Of a stretch of 27,820 nucleotides of DNA, positions 21,562-27,002 are shown piece by piece. The stretch comes from JAIFWC01 sp035688135 (GTDB lineage: Bacteria > Patescibacteriota > Saccharimonadia > Saccharimonadales > UBA10212). The position numbers and the translations under genes were made by a program. How positions within the stretch are numbered: the first letter of the stretch is position 1; each line of letters opens with the position of its first letter. The stretch covers positions 1 to 27,820 of the forward strand of contig DASSNG010000024.1 in the NCBI GenBank assembly GCA_035688135.1, written 5' to 3'. The notes under the pieces are model-generated. The model did no database searches. It was not told the origin of the DNA and saw only the letters and a list, made by a program, of their open reading frames with translations.

Positions 21562-22437
21562 ATGAAGGAGTTTTCGGTTGTTCCCGAAGAAGCGGGGCAA
21601 AGGCTTGATGTGTATGTGGCGCAAAACTACCCCCAATTCAGCCGGTCAGCACTAACCGGCCTGCTTAAACAGGGGCAGGTGACAGTAAACGGGGCGGCAG
21701 AGAAAGCCGGCTACAAACTCAGGCCGGGAGATTCAATACTGGTGAACCAGGCGTTGCTTTCCGCCGAGCCGGCCGAAATCGAACTGCCGGTTATATACCA
21801 AGACGACGACGTCGTGGTAATAAATAAACCGGCCGGAATATTGACGCACTCCAAAGGCGCTATCAATAGCGAACCAACCGTGGCCAGTTTCATAAAAAAT
21901 AAAATCACCGACGATAAGCTGCAGGGCAACCGGGCCGGAATCGTCCACCGCCTTGACCGCCATACCAGCGGAGTAATAATTACGGCTAGGACCGAGGAAG
22001 CCCTTAAGCACCTGCAGAAACAGTTCTCACAGCGCAGGACAAAGAAAAGCTATATCGCCGCTGTGGAGGGCGTGCTGGAGCCTGCCGAGGCTATAATCGA
22101 CGCGCCCATCCAAAGGAATCCAAAGAAACCCCGGACATTCCGGGTCAATGTCAGCGGTAAGCCGGCCATCACTCATTACCGTACACTGAAAGTTTTTGAT
22201 AAGGGCAGCCAGACGTACACGCTTGCCGAACTTAAACCCCAGACCGGCCGTACACACCAGCTAAGGGTTCACATGGCTTACATACATCACCCGGTCGCGG
22301 GCGATGCGGTGTACGGGCATGGCGGAAAAGATATGATGCTGCATGCCCGGGAACTGGAGTTAACCCTTCCGGGAGGCGAACGCAAAATATTTAAGGCGCC
22401 GCCGCCCGCTTACCTGAAAGATTTTGCCGGCATATGA
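21562..22437 (+). CDS. RluA-family pseudouridine synthase (RluD-like)
   Basis: These enzymes convert specific rRNA uridines to pseudouridine. The 291-residue protein has an N-terminal S4 RNA-binding domain (about residues 12-60: QRLDVYVAQNYPQFSRSALT) and a catalytic domain with VVVINKPAGILTH and the RluA signature GIVHRLDRHTSG, where Asp132 is the catalytic residue; LKPQTGRTHQLRVHMAYI follows. AAGGA precedes the ATG, 4 nt after trpS. The target site (RluC, RluD or another type) cannot be fixed from sequence alone. Confidence 0.93.
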   Translation: MKEFSVVPEEAGQRLDVYVAQNYPQFSRSALTGLLKQGQVTVNGAAEKAGYKLRPGDSILVNQALLSAEPAEIELPVIYQDDDVVVINKPAGILTHSKGAINSEPTVASFIKNKITDDKLQGNRAGIVHRLDRHTSGVIITARTEEALKHLQKQFSQRRTKKSYIAAVEGVLEPAEAIIDAPIQRNPKKPRTFRVNVSGKPAITHYRTLKVFDKGSQTYTLAELKPQTGRTHQLRVHMAYIHHPVAGDAVYGHGGKDMMLHARELELTLPGGERKIFKAPPPAYLKDFAGI

Positions 22438-23306
22438 TAGACGGGCTTCTGCTTCATGATATTACCCGGGGCCAGCTTAAGGCCATGGCCGCCAACCCTC
22501 CCCATGCCATCCTGCTCGTTGGGCCGGCCGGCAGCGGCAAGAAGACGCTTTCTATGGCATTGGCAGCGGAAATCGCTGATGTGCCATACCGAAAGATCAG
22601 CAGCCACCCGTCGCTGATAGAGATTACCCGGCCGGCCGATAAGACAGAGATTCCTATAGAATCAATCCGCGGCCTGATAAAGGCTCTAAGCCTGCGAACT
22701 ACCGAGAAAACAAGAGTAGTGCTTATAAAAGAGGCGGCCAGTTTGAGCGAAGAAGCCCAGAATTCGCTGCTGAAGCTTATAGAAGAACCGCCTGCGCGGA
22801 CAGTATTCATTCTTTCCGTCCCGGCATTGTCCGATATCCTGCCAACAGTGGCTTCCCGGGCTCAGAAGTTAAATATCCTTCCGGTATCGCACAGCCAGGC
22901 CCTCGAATATTTCGGTAAAAACTACGATGATGCGCAGGTTACCAGCGCCTGGATGCTGGGCAGGGCGGGGGCGGGTTCAATAGCGGCCATCTTAGAGAAA
23001 TCGGGGGACCACCAGCTTAAAATAGGCGTTGATTCAGCCAAAAAATTCCTAAATATGACGCGCTATGAAAGGCTGGTGTTTTTAGACGGCATCGCATCCG
23101 GCAGGGAAGACCTGCAGGCATTCCTGGATGCCCTGGACCGAGTACTGGCCGCTTTGGCTAAATCCGACATAAAAAAGGGCGCTGGTTCCCGTACAAAAAA
23201 AATACTGGCAGCCAGGCGGCATATAAACTTATCGATGGAGTCGCTTGCCAGGAACGTGAGCCCCAGGCTGGTAGTCGTCGACCTGGCCCTTAACCTCTCA
23301 GTATAA
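22434..23306 (+). CDS. holB: DNA polymerase III delta'-like clamp-loader ATPase
   Basis: The 290-residue AAA+ protein has a P-loop GPAGSGKK (30-37), VVLIKEAASLSEEAQNSLLK in the Walker B region without a classical DExx, EEPPARTVFIL, and the arginine-finger motif as SRAQ. This layout fits the delta' subunit (HolB), which with DnaX and HolA loads the sliding clamp. The zinc-binding cysteines found in E. coli delta' are absent. It overlaps the upstream gene as ATGA, so translation is probably coupled. A DnaX relation is less likely given the short length and weak Walker B. Confidence 0.85.
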   Translation: MIDGLLLHDITRGQLKAMAANPPHAILLVGPAGSGKKTLSMALAAEIADVPYRKISSHPSLIEITRPADKTEIPIESIRGLIKALSLRTTEKTRVVLIKEAASLSEEAQNSLLKLIEEPPARTVFILSVPALSDILPTVASRAQKLNILPVSHSQALEYFGKNYDDAQVTSAWMLGRAGAGSIAAILEKSGDHQLKIGVDSAKKFLNMTRYERLVFLDGIASGREDLQAFLDALDRVLAALAKSDIKKGAGSRTKKILAARRHINLSMESLARNVSPRLVVVDLALNLSV

Positions 23307-23315
23307 GCGTTTTAC

Positions 23316-23324
23316 TGGTATAAT
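23316..23324 (+). promoter_or_regulatory. Extended -10 promoter of the TPR gene
   Basis: TGG-TATAAT (23316-23324) is a perfect extended -10. The ATG at 23332 follows after 7 nt without a ribosome-binding site, predicting a leaderless mRNA. Confidence 0.7.
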
Positions 23325-23331
23325 AATCGTC

Positions 23332-23985
23332 ATGTACGGCATTTTGCTGTTAGCGGTGTTCGCCTATATAGTGTTCAGGCACGGCCGGAACACCGAGATG
23401 GATATGGTAATAATTCCGCGCCGGATTGGCGATCGCCTTACAAGGCTTTGGGAAATAGCCCACCACGGTATGAGCGAAAACCGTTTCCTGCGGGCAGAAA
23501 AGGCCCTGCTGACCATCCTGAAGATAGACGAAAAGAACGCGGCCGCTTACAACCGCCTTGGAATCCTTTATGCCAAACAGCGCGAGTATAAAGACGCTAT
23601 AGACTGCTTTGAGATTGCCAGCAGCATAGAACCAAGCGCTTCCAGCCTTCACAACCTGGGGCTTATTTATTACGAGACCGAAAATTACGAAAAAGCCGCC
23701 ACCGCCTTTGAGGAAGCTCTTAAAATAGAGGATAATCTTGCGGCCCGGCATATCGCCTACGCGAAAGTCCAGGAAAAGCTTGGCAACGATAAGCTGATGC
23801 TGCAGGAGCTGGAAAAGGCGGTAGAGCTTGAGCCCAACCGTGAATCCTATACCCTGTTAGCCAGGGCTTACGAAACCCAGGGTATGGCCGAAGAAGCCAA
23901 GGCTGCGCAAAGAACGCTAGCGAAGCTGGCTTTACCGGCGGGCAAGCCAAAGCGCGTGCTTCGGCCCAAGCGTGTTGTTATCTGA
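23332..23985 (+). CDS. Membrane-anchored TPR-repeat protein
   Basis: The 217-residue protein starts with one hydrophobic segment (YGILLLAVFAYIVF, residues 2-15), then a basic stretch, then about four tetratricopeptide repeats: ENRFLRAEKALLTILKIDEK, AAYNRLGILYAKQREYKDAI, SSLHNLGLIYYETENYEKAA and a more divergent pair ending ESYTLLARAYETQGMAEEAK. The C-terminus is basic (KPKRVLRPKRVVI). TPRs bind protein partners; none can be named. The short membrane anchor suggests work at the inner face of the membrane. It ends in TGA, used here as a stop. Confidence 0.85.
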   Translation: MYGILLLAVFAYIVFRHGRNTEMDMVIIPRRIGDRLTRLWEIAHHGMSENRFLRAEKALLTILKIDEKNAAAYNRLGILYAKQREYKDAIDCFEIASSIEPSASSLHNLGLIYYETENYEKAATAFEEALKIEDNLAARHIAYAKVQEKLGNDKLMLQELEKAVELEPNRESYTLLARAYETQGMAEEAKAAQRTLAKLALPAGKPKRVLRPKRVVI

Positions 23986-23989
23986 CGGT

Positions 23990-24016
23990 ATAAGGCATCC
24001 CTTCCGGGTTCCTTAT
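23990..24016 (+). repeat. Hairpin after TPR gene, possible weak terminator
   Basis: ATAAGG (23990-23995) pairs with CCTTAT (24011-24016), and CCC with GGG inside it. No T-run follows directly. A second weak pairing, GGCAAA with TTTGCC, lies at 24024-24045. The unit must stop somewhere before the tRNA promoter, but this signal is modest. Confidence 0.35.
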
Positions 24017-24065
24017 GGCGCCGGGCAAATAGTGCGGTTTTTGCCAGTGATATCAACCCGATAAA

Positions 24066-24094
24066 TTGATTACTAAGGTGTTAATTGCTATAAT
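24066..24094 (+). promoter_or_regulatory. Promoter of the tRNA-Thr/tRNA-Tyr/DHH unit
   Basis: TTGATT (24066-24071), a 17-nt spacer, and TGC-TATAAT with its hexamer at 24089-24094 form one of the best promoters of the window. Transcription should begin near 24101, 8 nt before the tRNA. Confidence 0.82.
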
Positions 24095-24108
24095 CACCAG
24101 GTATTTAA

Positions 24109-24185
24109 GCCGCCTTAGCTCAGCTGGCTAGAGCAACGGTTTTGTAAACCGTGGGTCATCGGTTCGAATCCGATAGGCGGCTCCA
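24109..24185 (+). tRNA. tRNA-Thr (anticodon UGU)
   Basis: A full cloverleaf of 77 nt with encoded CCA. The acceptor stem is GCCGCCT/AGGCGGC, the D-stem GCTC/GAGC, the anticodon stem ACGGT/ACCGT with loop TTTGTAA (anticodon TGT), and the T-arm ATCGG-TTCGAAT-CCGAT; the discriminator base is T. G1-C72 and C2-G71 fit threonine identity. Confidence 0.97.
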
Positions 24186-24194
24186 GGCGGTTAC

Positions 24195-24280
24195 GCAGGG
24201 ATACTCAAGCGGCCAACGAGGGCTGACTGTAAATCAGCTGGCATTTGCCTACGGGGGTTCGAATCCCTCTCCCTGCACCA
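24195..24280 (+). tRNA. tRNA-Tyr (anticodon GUA)
   Basis: A class II tRNA of 86 nt with encoded CCA. The acceptor stem is GCAGGGA/TCCCTGC, the anticodon stem GCTGA/TCAGC with loop CTGTAAA (anticodon GTA), a long variable arm contains GGCA/TGCC, and the T-arm is GGGGG-TTCGAAT-CCCTC with one G-U pair. It starts 9 nt after tRNA-Thr and is 5 nt from the DHH start codon. Confidence 0.97.
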
Positions 24281-24285
24281 AGCCT

Positions 24286-25311
24286 ATGACAGACCAGAAC
24301 AAAACCGGCCAGCTTCTTAAGCTCATCAATGAATCACAGAAGATTCTTATCACGGCCCATATCGGCCCCGATGGCGATTCCGTAAGCTCTTCTTTATTGG
24401 CTTCGCTTATACTCCATGAGAACTTTCCTGAAAAAACTATCCAGGTAGTAATGGAAGAGGAGCCACGCGGCCTGGATTTTCTGCTGGGCATAGAAACCAT
24501 ACAAGTCCGCCCCGTGCCGCAGTCTATAAGCGATTACCATCCCGACCTGCTCATTATTTTGGATGCCAACACGGTTAACCGCATCACCCGCTATCCGGAC
24601 CAGGCGCGTGACTCTATTGCCCAAGCCGCTCCAAAAGTAGTAATAATCGACCACCATGAACCAAAAGGCGTAGAGAATAATGACCTTTATATAAATGACT
24701 TCAGCCCGGCGGTAACCTTTGATATTTTCGACCTCTTCATTCAAAAGCTGGGCCTGAAAAAGCCGGCGGGGTATGCCCAGCTGGCTATGACGGGGATATA
24801 TACCGATACCGGGGGCTTCGTTAACCGAAACCTGAATTACAAGAAGACCTTCGAGGCCCTGCCTAAATTGATTGAAGATGGCGCCGATATAGAAAAAATC
24901 GCTAGCGCCGTAAACCGGATATCCGACAAAGGGTACGAGTTTTTTAAAATCTTTATTGAAAACCTAAAGCTAGAAAAGGATTACACCTACACCTTCTTGC
25001 CTGACGAATCCTTGAAGGATAACGGCGAGGACATCCTGGAAGCCGTCAAAGAGTCCTCGGACCTGATCAGATCATCATTCCTGCGCACGATCGGCGGCCG
25101 CGGCTGGGGATTCATAGTCTATAAGGATTTGCTGGCGCCAGAACAGCTGTATTCGGTTTCTTTCCGCTCACTGTCTACCGGCAAAGACGTATCCCTTTTA
25201 GCGGCCAAATTGGGCGGCGGCGGCCACAAGCCGGCGGCCGGCGCAAAAATCAAAGCCGCGTCGGTGAACGAGGCTCTTGAAAAGATCCGGCAGGCCATAT
25301 CGCAAGCCTAG
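24286..25311 (+). CDS. DHH/DHHA1 phosphoesterase (NrnA-like)
   Basis: From the ATG at 24286 the protein has 341 residues. The DHH domain shows ITAHIGPDGDSVSSSLL (His25, Asp29, Asp31), an Asp in LIILDAN (Asp93) and VVIIDHHEP (DHH 122-124); the DHHA1 domain ends with GGGGHKPAAG (310-319). This is the layout of bifunctional oligoribonuclease/pAp phosphatase NrnA and of c-di-AMP-product phosphodiesterases; the substrate is not fixed by sequence alone. The frame stays open upstream into both tRNAs, so earlier starts are not credible. No promoter or ribosome-binding site fits in the 5-nt gap after tRNA-Tyr, so it must be cotranscribed with the tRNAs. Confidence 0.92.
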   Translation: MTDQNKTGQLLKLINESQKILITAHIGPDGDSVSSSLLASLILHENFPEKTIQVVMEEEPRGLDFLLGIETIQVRPVPQSISDYHPDLLIILDANTVNRITRYPDQARDSIAQAAPKVVIIDHHEPKGVENNDLYINDFSPAVTFDIFDLFIQKLGLKKPAGYAQLAMTGIYTDTGGFVNRNLNYKKTFEALPKLIEDGADIEKIASAVNRISDKGYEFFKIFIENLKLEKDYTYTFLPDESLKDNGEDILEAVKESSDLIRSSFLRTIGGRGWGFIVYKDLLAPEQLYSVSFRSLSTGKDVSLLAAKLGGGGHKPAAGAKIKAASVNEALEKIRQAISQA

Positions 25312-25331
25312 AACAGAGGCCTCTAATCTAG

Positions 25332-25342
25332 TAAAATACAAT
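25332..25342 (+). promoter_or_regulatory. Putative promoter -10 for tRNA-Thr(GGU)
   Basis: TAAAAT (25332-25337) and TACAAT (25337-25342) overlap 18-28 nt before the tRNA. No matching -35 is clear, and read-through from the DHH gene is also possible. Confidence 0.4.
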
Positions 25343-25359
25343 CTGACGCAAAAAGTTAT

Positions 25360-25435
25360 GCCGCGATAGCTCAGTTGGTAGAGCGCATCCATGGTAAGGA
25401 TGAGGTCACGGGTTCGAATCCCGTTCGCGGCTCCA
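25360..25435 (+). tRNA. tRNA-Thr (anticodon GGU)
   Basis: A cloverleaf of 76 nt with encoded CCA. The acceptor stem is GCCGCGA/TCGCGGC, the D-stem GCTC/GAGC, the anticodon stem CATCC/GGATG with loop ATGGTAA (anticodon GGT), and the T-arm ACGGG-TTCGAAT-CCCGT; the discriminator is T. Position 32 is A, less common than a pyrimidine. With the UGU isoacceptor upstream, it completes much of the Thr codon box. Confidence 0.96.
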
Positions 25436-25449
25436 GATTATTCCTTCTG

Positions 25450-25460
25450 TATAATATAAT
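25450..25460 (+). promoter_or_regulatory. Tandem -10 for the cysteine-paired protein gene
   Basis: Two overlapping TATAAT boxes occur at 25450-25455 and 25455-25460. The first lies 8 nt from the ATG at 25464, which has no ribosome-binding site. No -35 match is evident. Confidence 0.6.
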
Positions 25461-25463
25461 CAG

Positions 25464-26594
25464 ATGTTCAAAAGAAACTTGCTTCCCGCAGGTATTTTTT
25501 TAGGGATAGTCTGCTCGGTATTGGTAGCGGTGTTCATCATCCACTTAAAGTCCGCCCCGAAGCAGTACCACTTAGAAGCGTTCAATTTTGATAACCAGAA
25601 AAGCCTGCTTCAGCAGTTTGAAAAAGAAATACGTACATTTGGCGATAAGCGCGCTTATGACCGCCTGGCTAACGCTGTCTCAGGGCTCTCGGCGGATGAC
25701 CAGCATGAATACGGCCATCTTTTCGGCGATGCCCTCTATAGTGTGGAGGGGCTGAAAGGCATTGCGGTTTGCGACACACGTTTTTCTTACGGCTGTTTCC
25801 ACCAAATCTTATCCGACGCGCTTTTAAAATACGGGAGCTCGGCGGTACCGATGCTGGACCAAAGATGCAAAGAAGTCCTCAAAGACGCTTATCTGTCATG
25901 CCAGCACGGCTTAGGCCACGGCATCATGGTGTCGGTCGGTTTGAATCGTAAAGGCTATGATGAGCCCCATCTTATACAGGCCCTGGATGAGTGCCGGAAG
26001 CTTCCGGACGACCATCCGAGGGGCGGCTGCGATGGCGGGGTATATATGGAATACAATTTGCGCACGGCCGCTAATGTCGAGCTGGACCAGAATAATATCC
26101 GTCCCGCAGATAAAGGAGACTATTATTACCCATGCGACCATTTAAAAGCTAATCAGCAGGCCACCTGTTATTTCTGGATGCCGCAATGGTGGGCCTTGGC
26201 CGGAGCCATACGCTATGCCGAAAATCAGAATATAAGCGATGACCTGCTCTACCGCAAAACGGGGGATTTATGCGGTTCGCTGTCGCCCGAATCAAGCCGC
26301 GCCTGCTTTGAAGGTATAGGTTATGCCGTTATTTCTACGGCCAAGTTAGACCCTAAAGTAACGCTGCACCTTTGCATGCAGGCCTCCTCCAACGCAGAAA
26401 ACAGCCTGTACTGCCGTTCATTCGCGGCGAGCATGCTGAAAGATGTCACCCAGAACAGCGCCGCCGCCAATTACATGTGCCAAGGCCTAACCGGCAGCCG
26501 GGAGACCTTTTGCATGGCATACGCCAAAGAGAAGGGCAACTTCTTTACGTCTCTGCCGGCGCCGGGTTCAGAGCTGCCCGCACACTCCGGGTAG
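25464..26594 (+). CDS. Exported cysteine-paired protein of unknown function
   Basis: I do not assign a function to this 376-residue protein. One N-terminal membrane anchor (about residues 6-27, LPAGIFLGIVCSVLVAVFII) is followed by an outside domain. It has 14 cysteines after the anchor, at 103/111, 135/146, 177/189, 224/235, 270/281, 304/317 and 339/350: seven pairs spaced 8-13 apart, recurring every 32-47 residues, which suggests disulphide-locked helical hairpin repeats. Three His motifs lie in the N-terminal half: HEYGHLFGDALY (81-92), YGCFHQIL (109-116) and CQHGLGHG (146-153), then GGCDGGVYMEYN (187-198). HEYGH formally matches HExxH, but a protease role is not supported further. I recall similar Cys/His-patterned proteins in CPR genomes without a known role. 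Confidence 0.8.
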   Translation: MFKRNLLPAGIFLGIVCSVLVAVFIIHLKSAPKQYHLEAFNFDNQKSLLQQFEKEIRTFGDKRAYDRLANAVSGLSADDQHEYGHLFGDALYSVEGLKGIAVCDTRFSYGCFHQILSDALLKYGSSAVPMLDQRCKEVLKDAYLSCQHGLGHGIMVSVGLNRKGYDEPHLIQALDECRKLPDDHPRGGCDGGVYMEYNLRTAANVELDQNNIRPADKGDYYYPCDHLKANQQATCYFWMPQWWALAGAIRYAENQNISDDLLYRKTGDLCGSLSPESSRACFEGIGYAVISTAKLDPKVTLHLCMQASSNAENSLYCRSFAASMLKDVTQNSAAANYMCQGLTGSRETFCMAYAKEKGNFFTSLPAPGSELPAHSG

Positions 26595-26595
26595 G

Positions 26596-26627
26596 CATGT
26601 GAGAAAAAATACTTTATTCATGTGAGA
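26596..26627 (+). repeat. Short direct repeat CATGTGAGA
   Basis: CATGTGAGA occurs at 26596-26604 and 26619-26627, start to start 23 bp. Both lie just after the stop of the upstream gene. It may be chance or a protein-binding pair. Confidence 0.3.
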
Positions 26628-26669
26628 TAGCGTACAGCCACCCTCATACATCTAGTATTAAATGGTCTT

Positions 26670-26709
26670 ATGCTTGATTTGGCCCGGACCAATGATAGGC
26701 ATCAAGCAT
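26670..26709 (+). ncRNA. Stable hairpin before terminator, candidate small RNA or 3' UTR element
   Basis: ATGCTTGAT (26670-26678) pairs perfectly with ATCAAGCAT (26701-26709). Inside, TTGG (26679-26682) pairs with CCAA (26689-26692) around CCCGGA. The next base begins the terminator hairpin, so the two stems would stack. A clear promoter was not found, and the element matches no RNA family I recognise. Confidence 0.4.
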
Positions 26710-26748
26710 GAACCCTGCGGGATGTGGAGACGCAGGGTTCTTTTTATT
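26710..26748 (+). terminator. Intrinsic terminator
   Basis: GAACCCTGCG (26710-26719) pairs perfectly with CGCAGGGTTC (26731-26740) around an 11-nt loop, followed by TTTTTATT. It closes the upstream unit 116 nt after the stop and shields rpmG from it. Confidence 0.9.
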
Positions 26749-26760
26749 GCGCCCAAACCG

Positions 26761-26789
26761 TTGTAAACCTTATTCCTATCTGTTATAAT
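26761..26789 (+). promoter_or_regulatory. rpmG promoter
   Basis: TTGTAA (26761-26766), a 17-nt spacer, and TGT-TATAAT with its hexamer at 26784-26789. The ATG at 26799 follows after 9 nt, again without a ribosome-binding site. Confidence 0.72.
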
Positions 26790-26798
26790 TTTTTGGCT

Positions 26799-27002
26799 AT
26801 GGCTAAAAAAGGCGAGAAGCGCAAAATCATCGGTCTGACATGCGAGGCTTGTAAGCAGCGCCATTATTACACGACCAAGAACACCATGAACACTCCCGAT
26901 AAGGTGGAGCTTATTAAGTATTGCCCGGTAAAACGGGTCCAGGCAAAGCAGGTGGAAACAAAGAAAAGCCTTGGCCGCAACGAAGTCAAACCGCGGCGCT
27001 AA
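26799..27002 (+). CDS. rpmG: 50S ribosomal protein L33 with three of four zinc cysteines
   Basis: L33 (bL33) is a small 50S protein near the E site. From the ATG at 26799 it has 67 residues: MAKKGEKRKIIGLTCEACKQ, then YYTTKNTMNTPDKVELIKYC. The first zinc pair is intact (CEAC), but the usual CPRC is CPVK here, leaving three cysteines. A basic C-terminal tail of about 15 residues is extra. An upstream in-frame start at 26724 would cross the terminator and promoter, so it is rejected. Its stop overlaps that of the convergent glucoamylase gene by 4 nt. Confidence 0.94.
   Translation: MAKKGEKRKIIGLTCEACKQRHYYTTKNTMNTPDKVELIKYCPVKRVQAKQVETKKSLGRNEVKPRR

Noticed and set aside
22435..23985. Possible UGA recoding as in some CPR lineages
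   Set aside because: UGA ends the RluA-type gene at an ATGA overlap and ends the TPR gene where its domains end, so it acts as a stop.
24151..24285. A longer DHH protein starting inside tRNA-Thr
   Set aside because: The frame is open only by chance through both tRNAs; homology begins after the ATG at 24286.
26670..26748. Reading the paired hairpins as SRP RNA, tmRNA or 6S RNA
   Set aside because: The characteristic conserved segments of these RNAs are not present and the element is too short.
26724..26798. Upstream in-frame start for rpmG
   Set aside because: The extension would cross the terminator hairpin and promoter; L33 homology starts at MAKKGEKRK.
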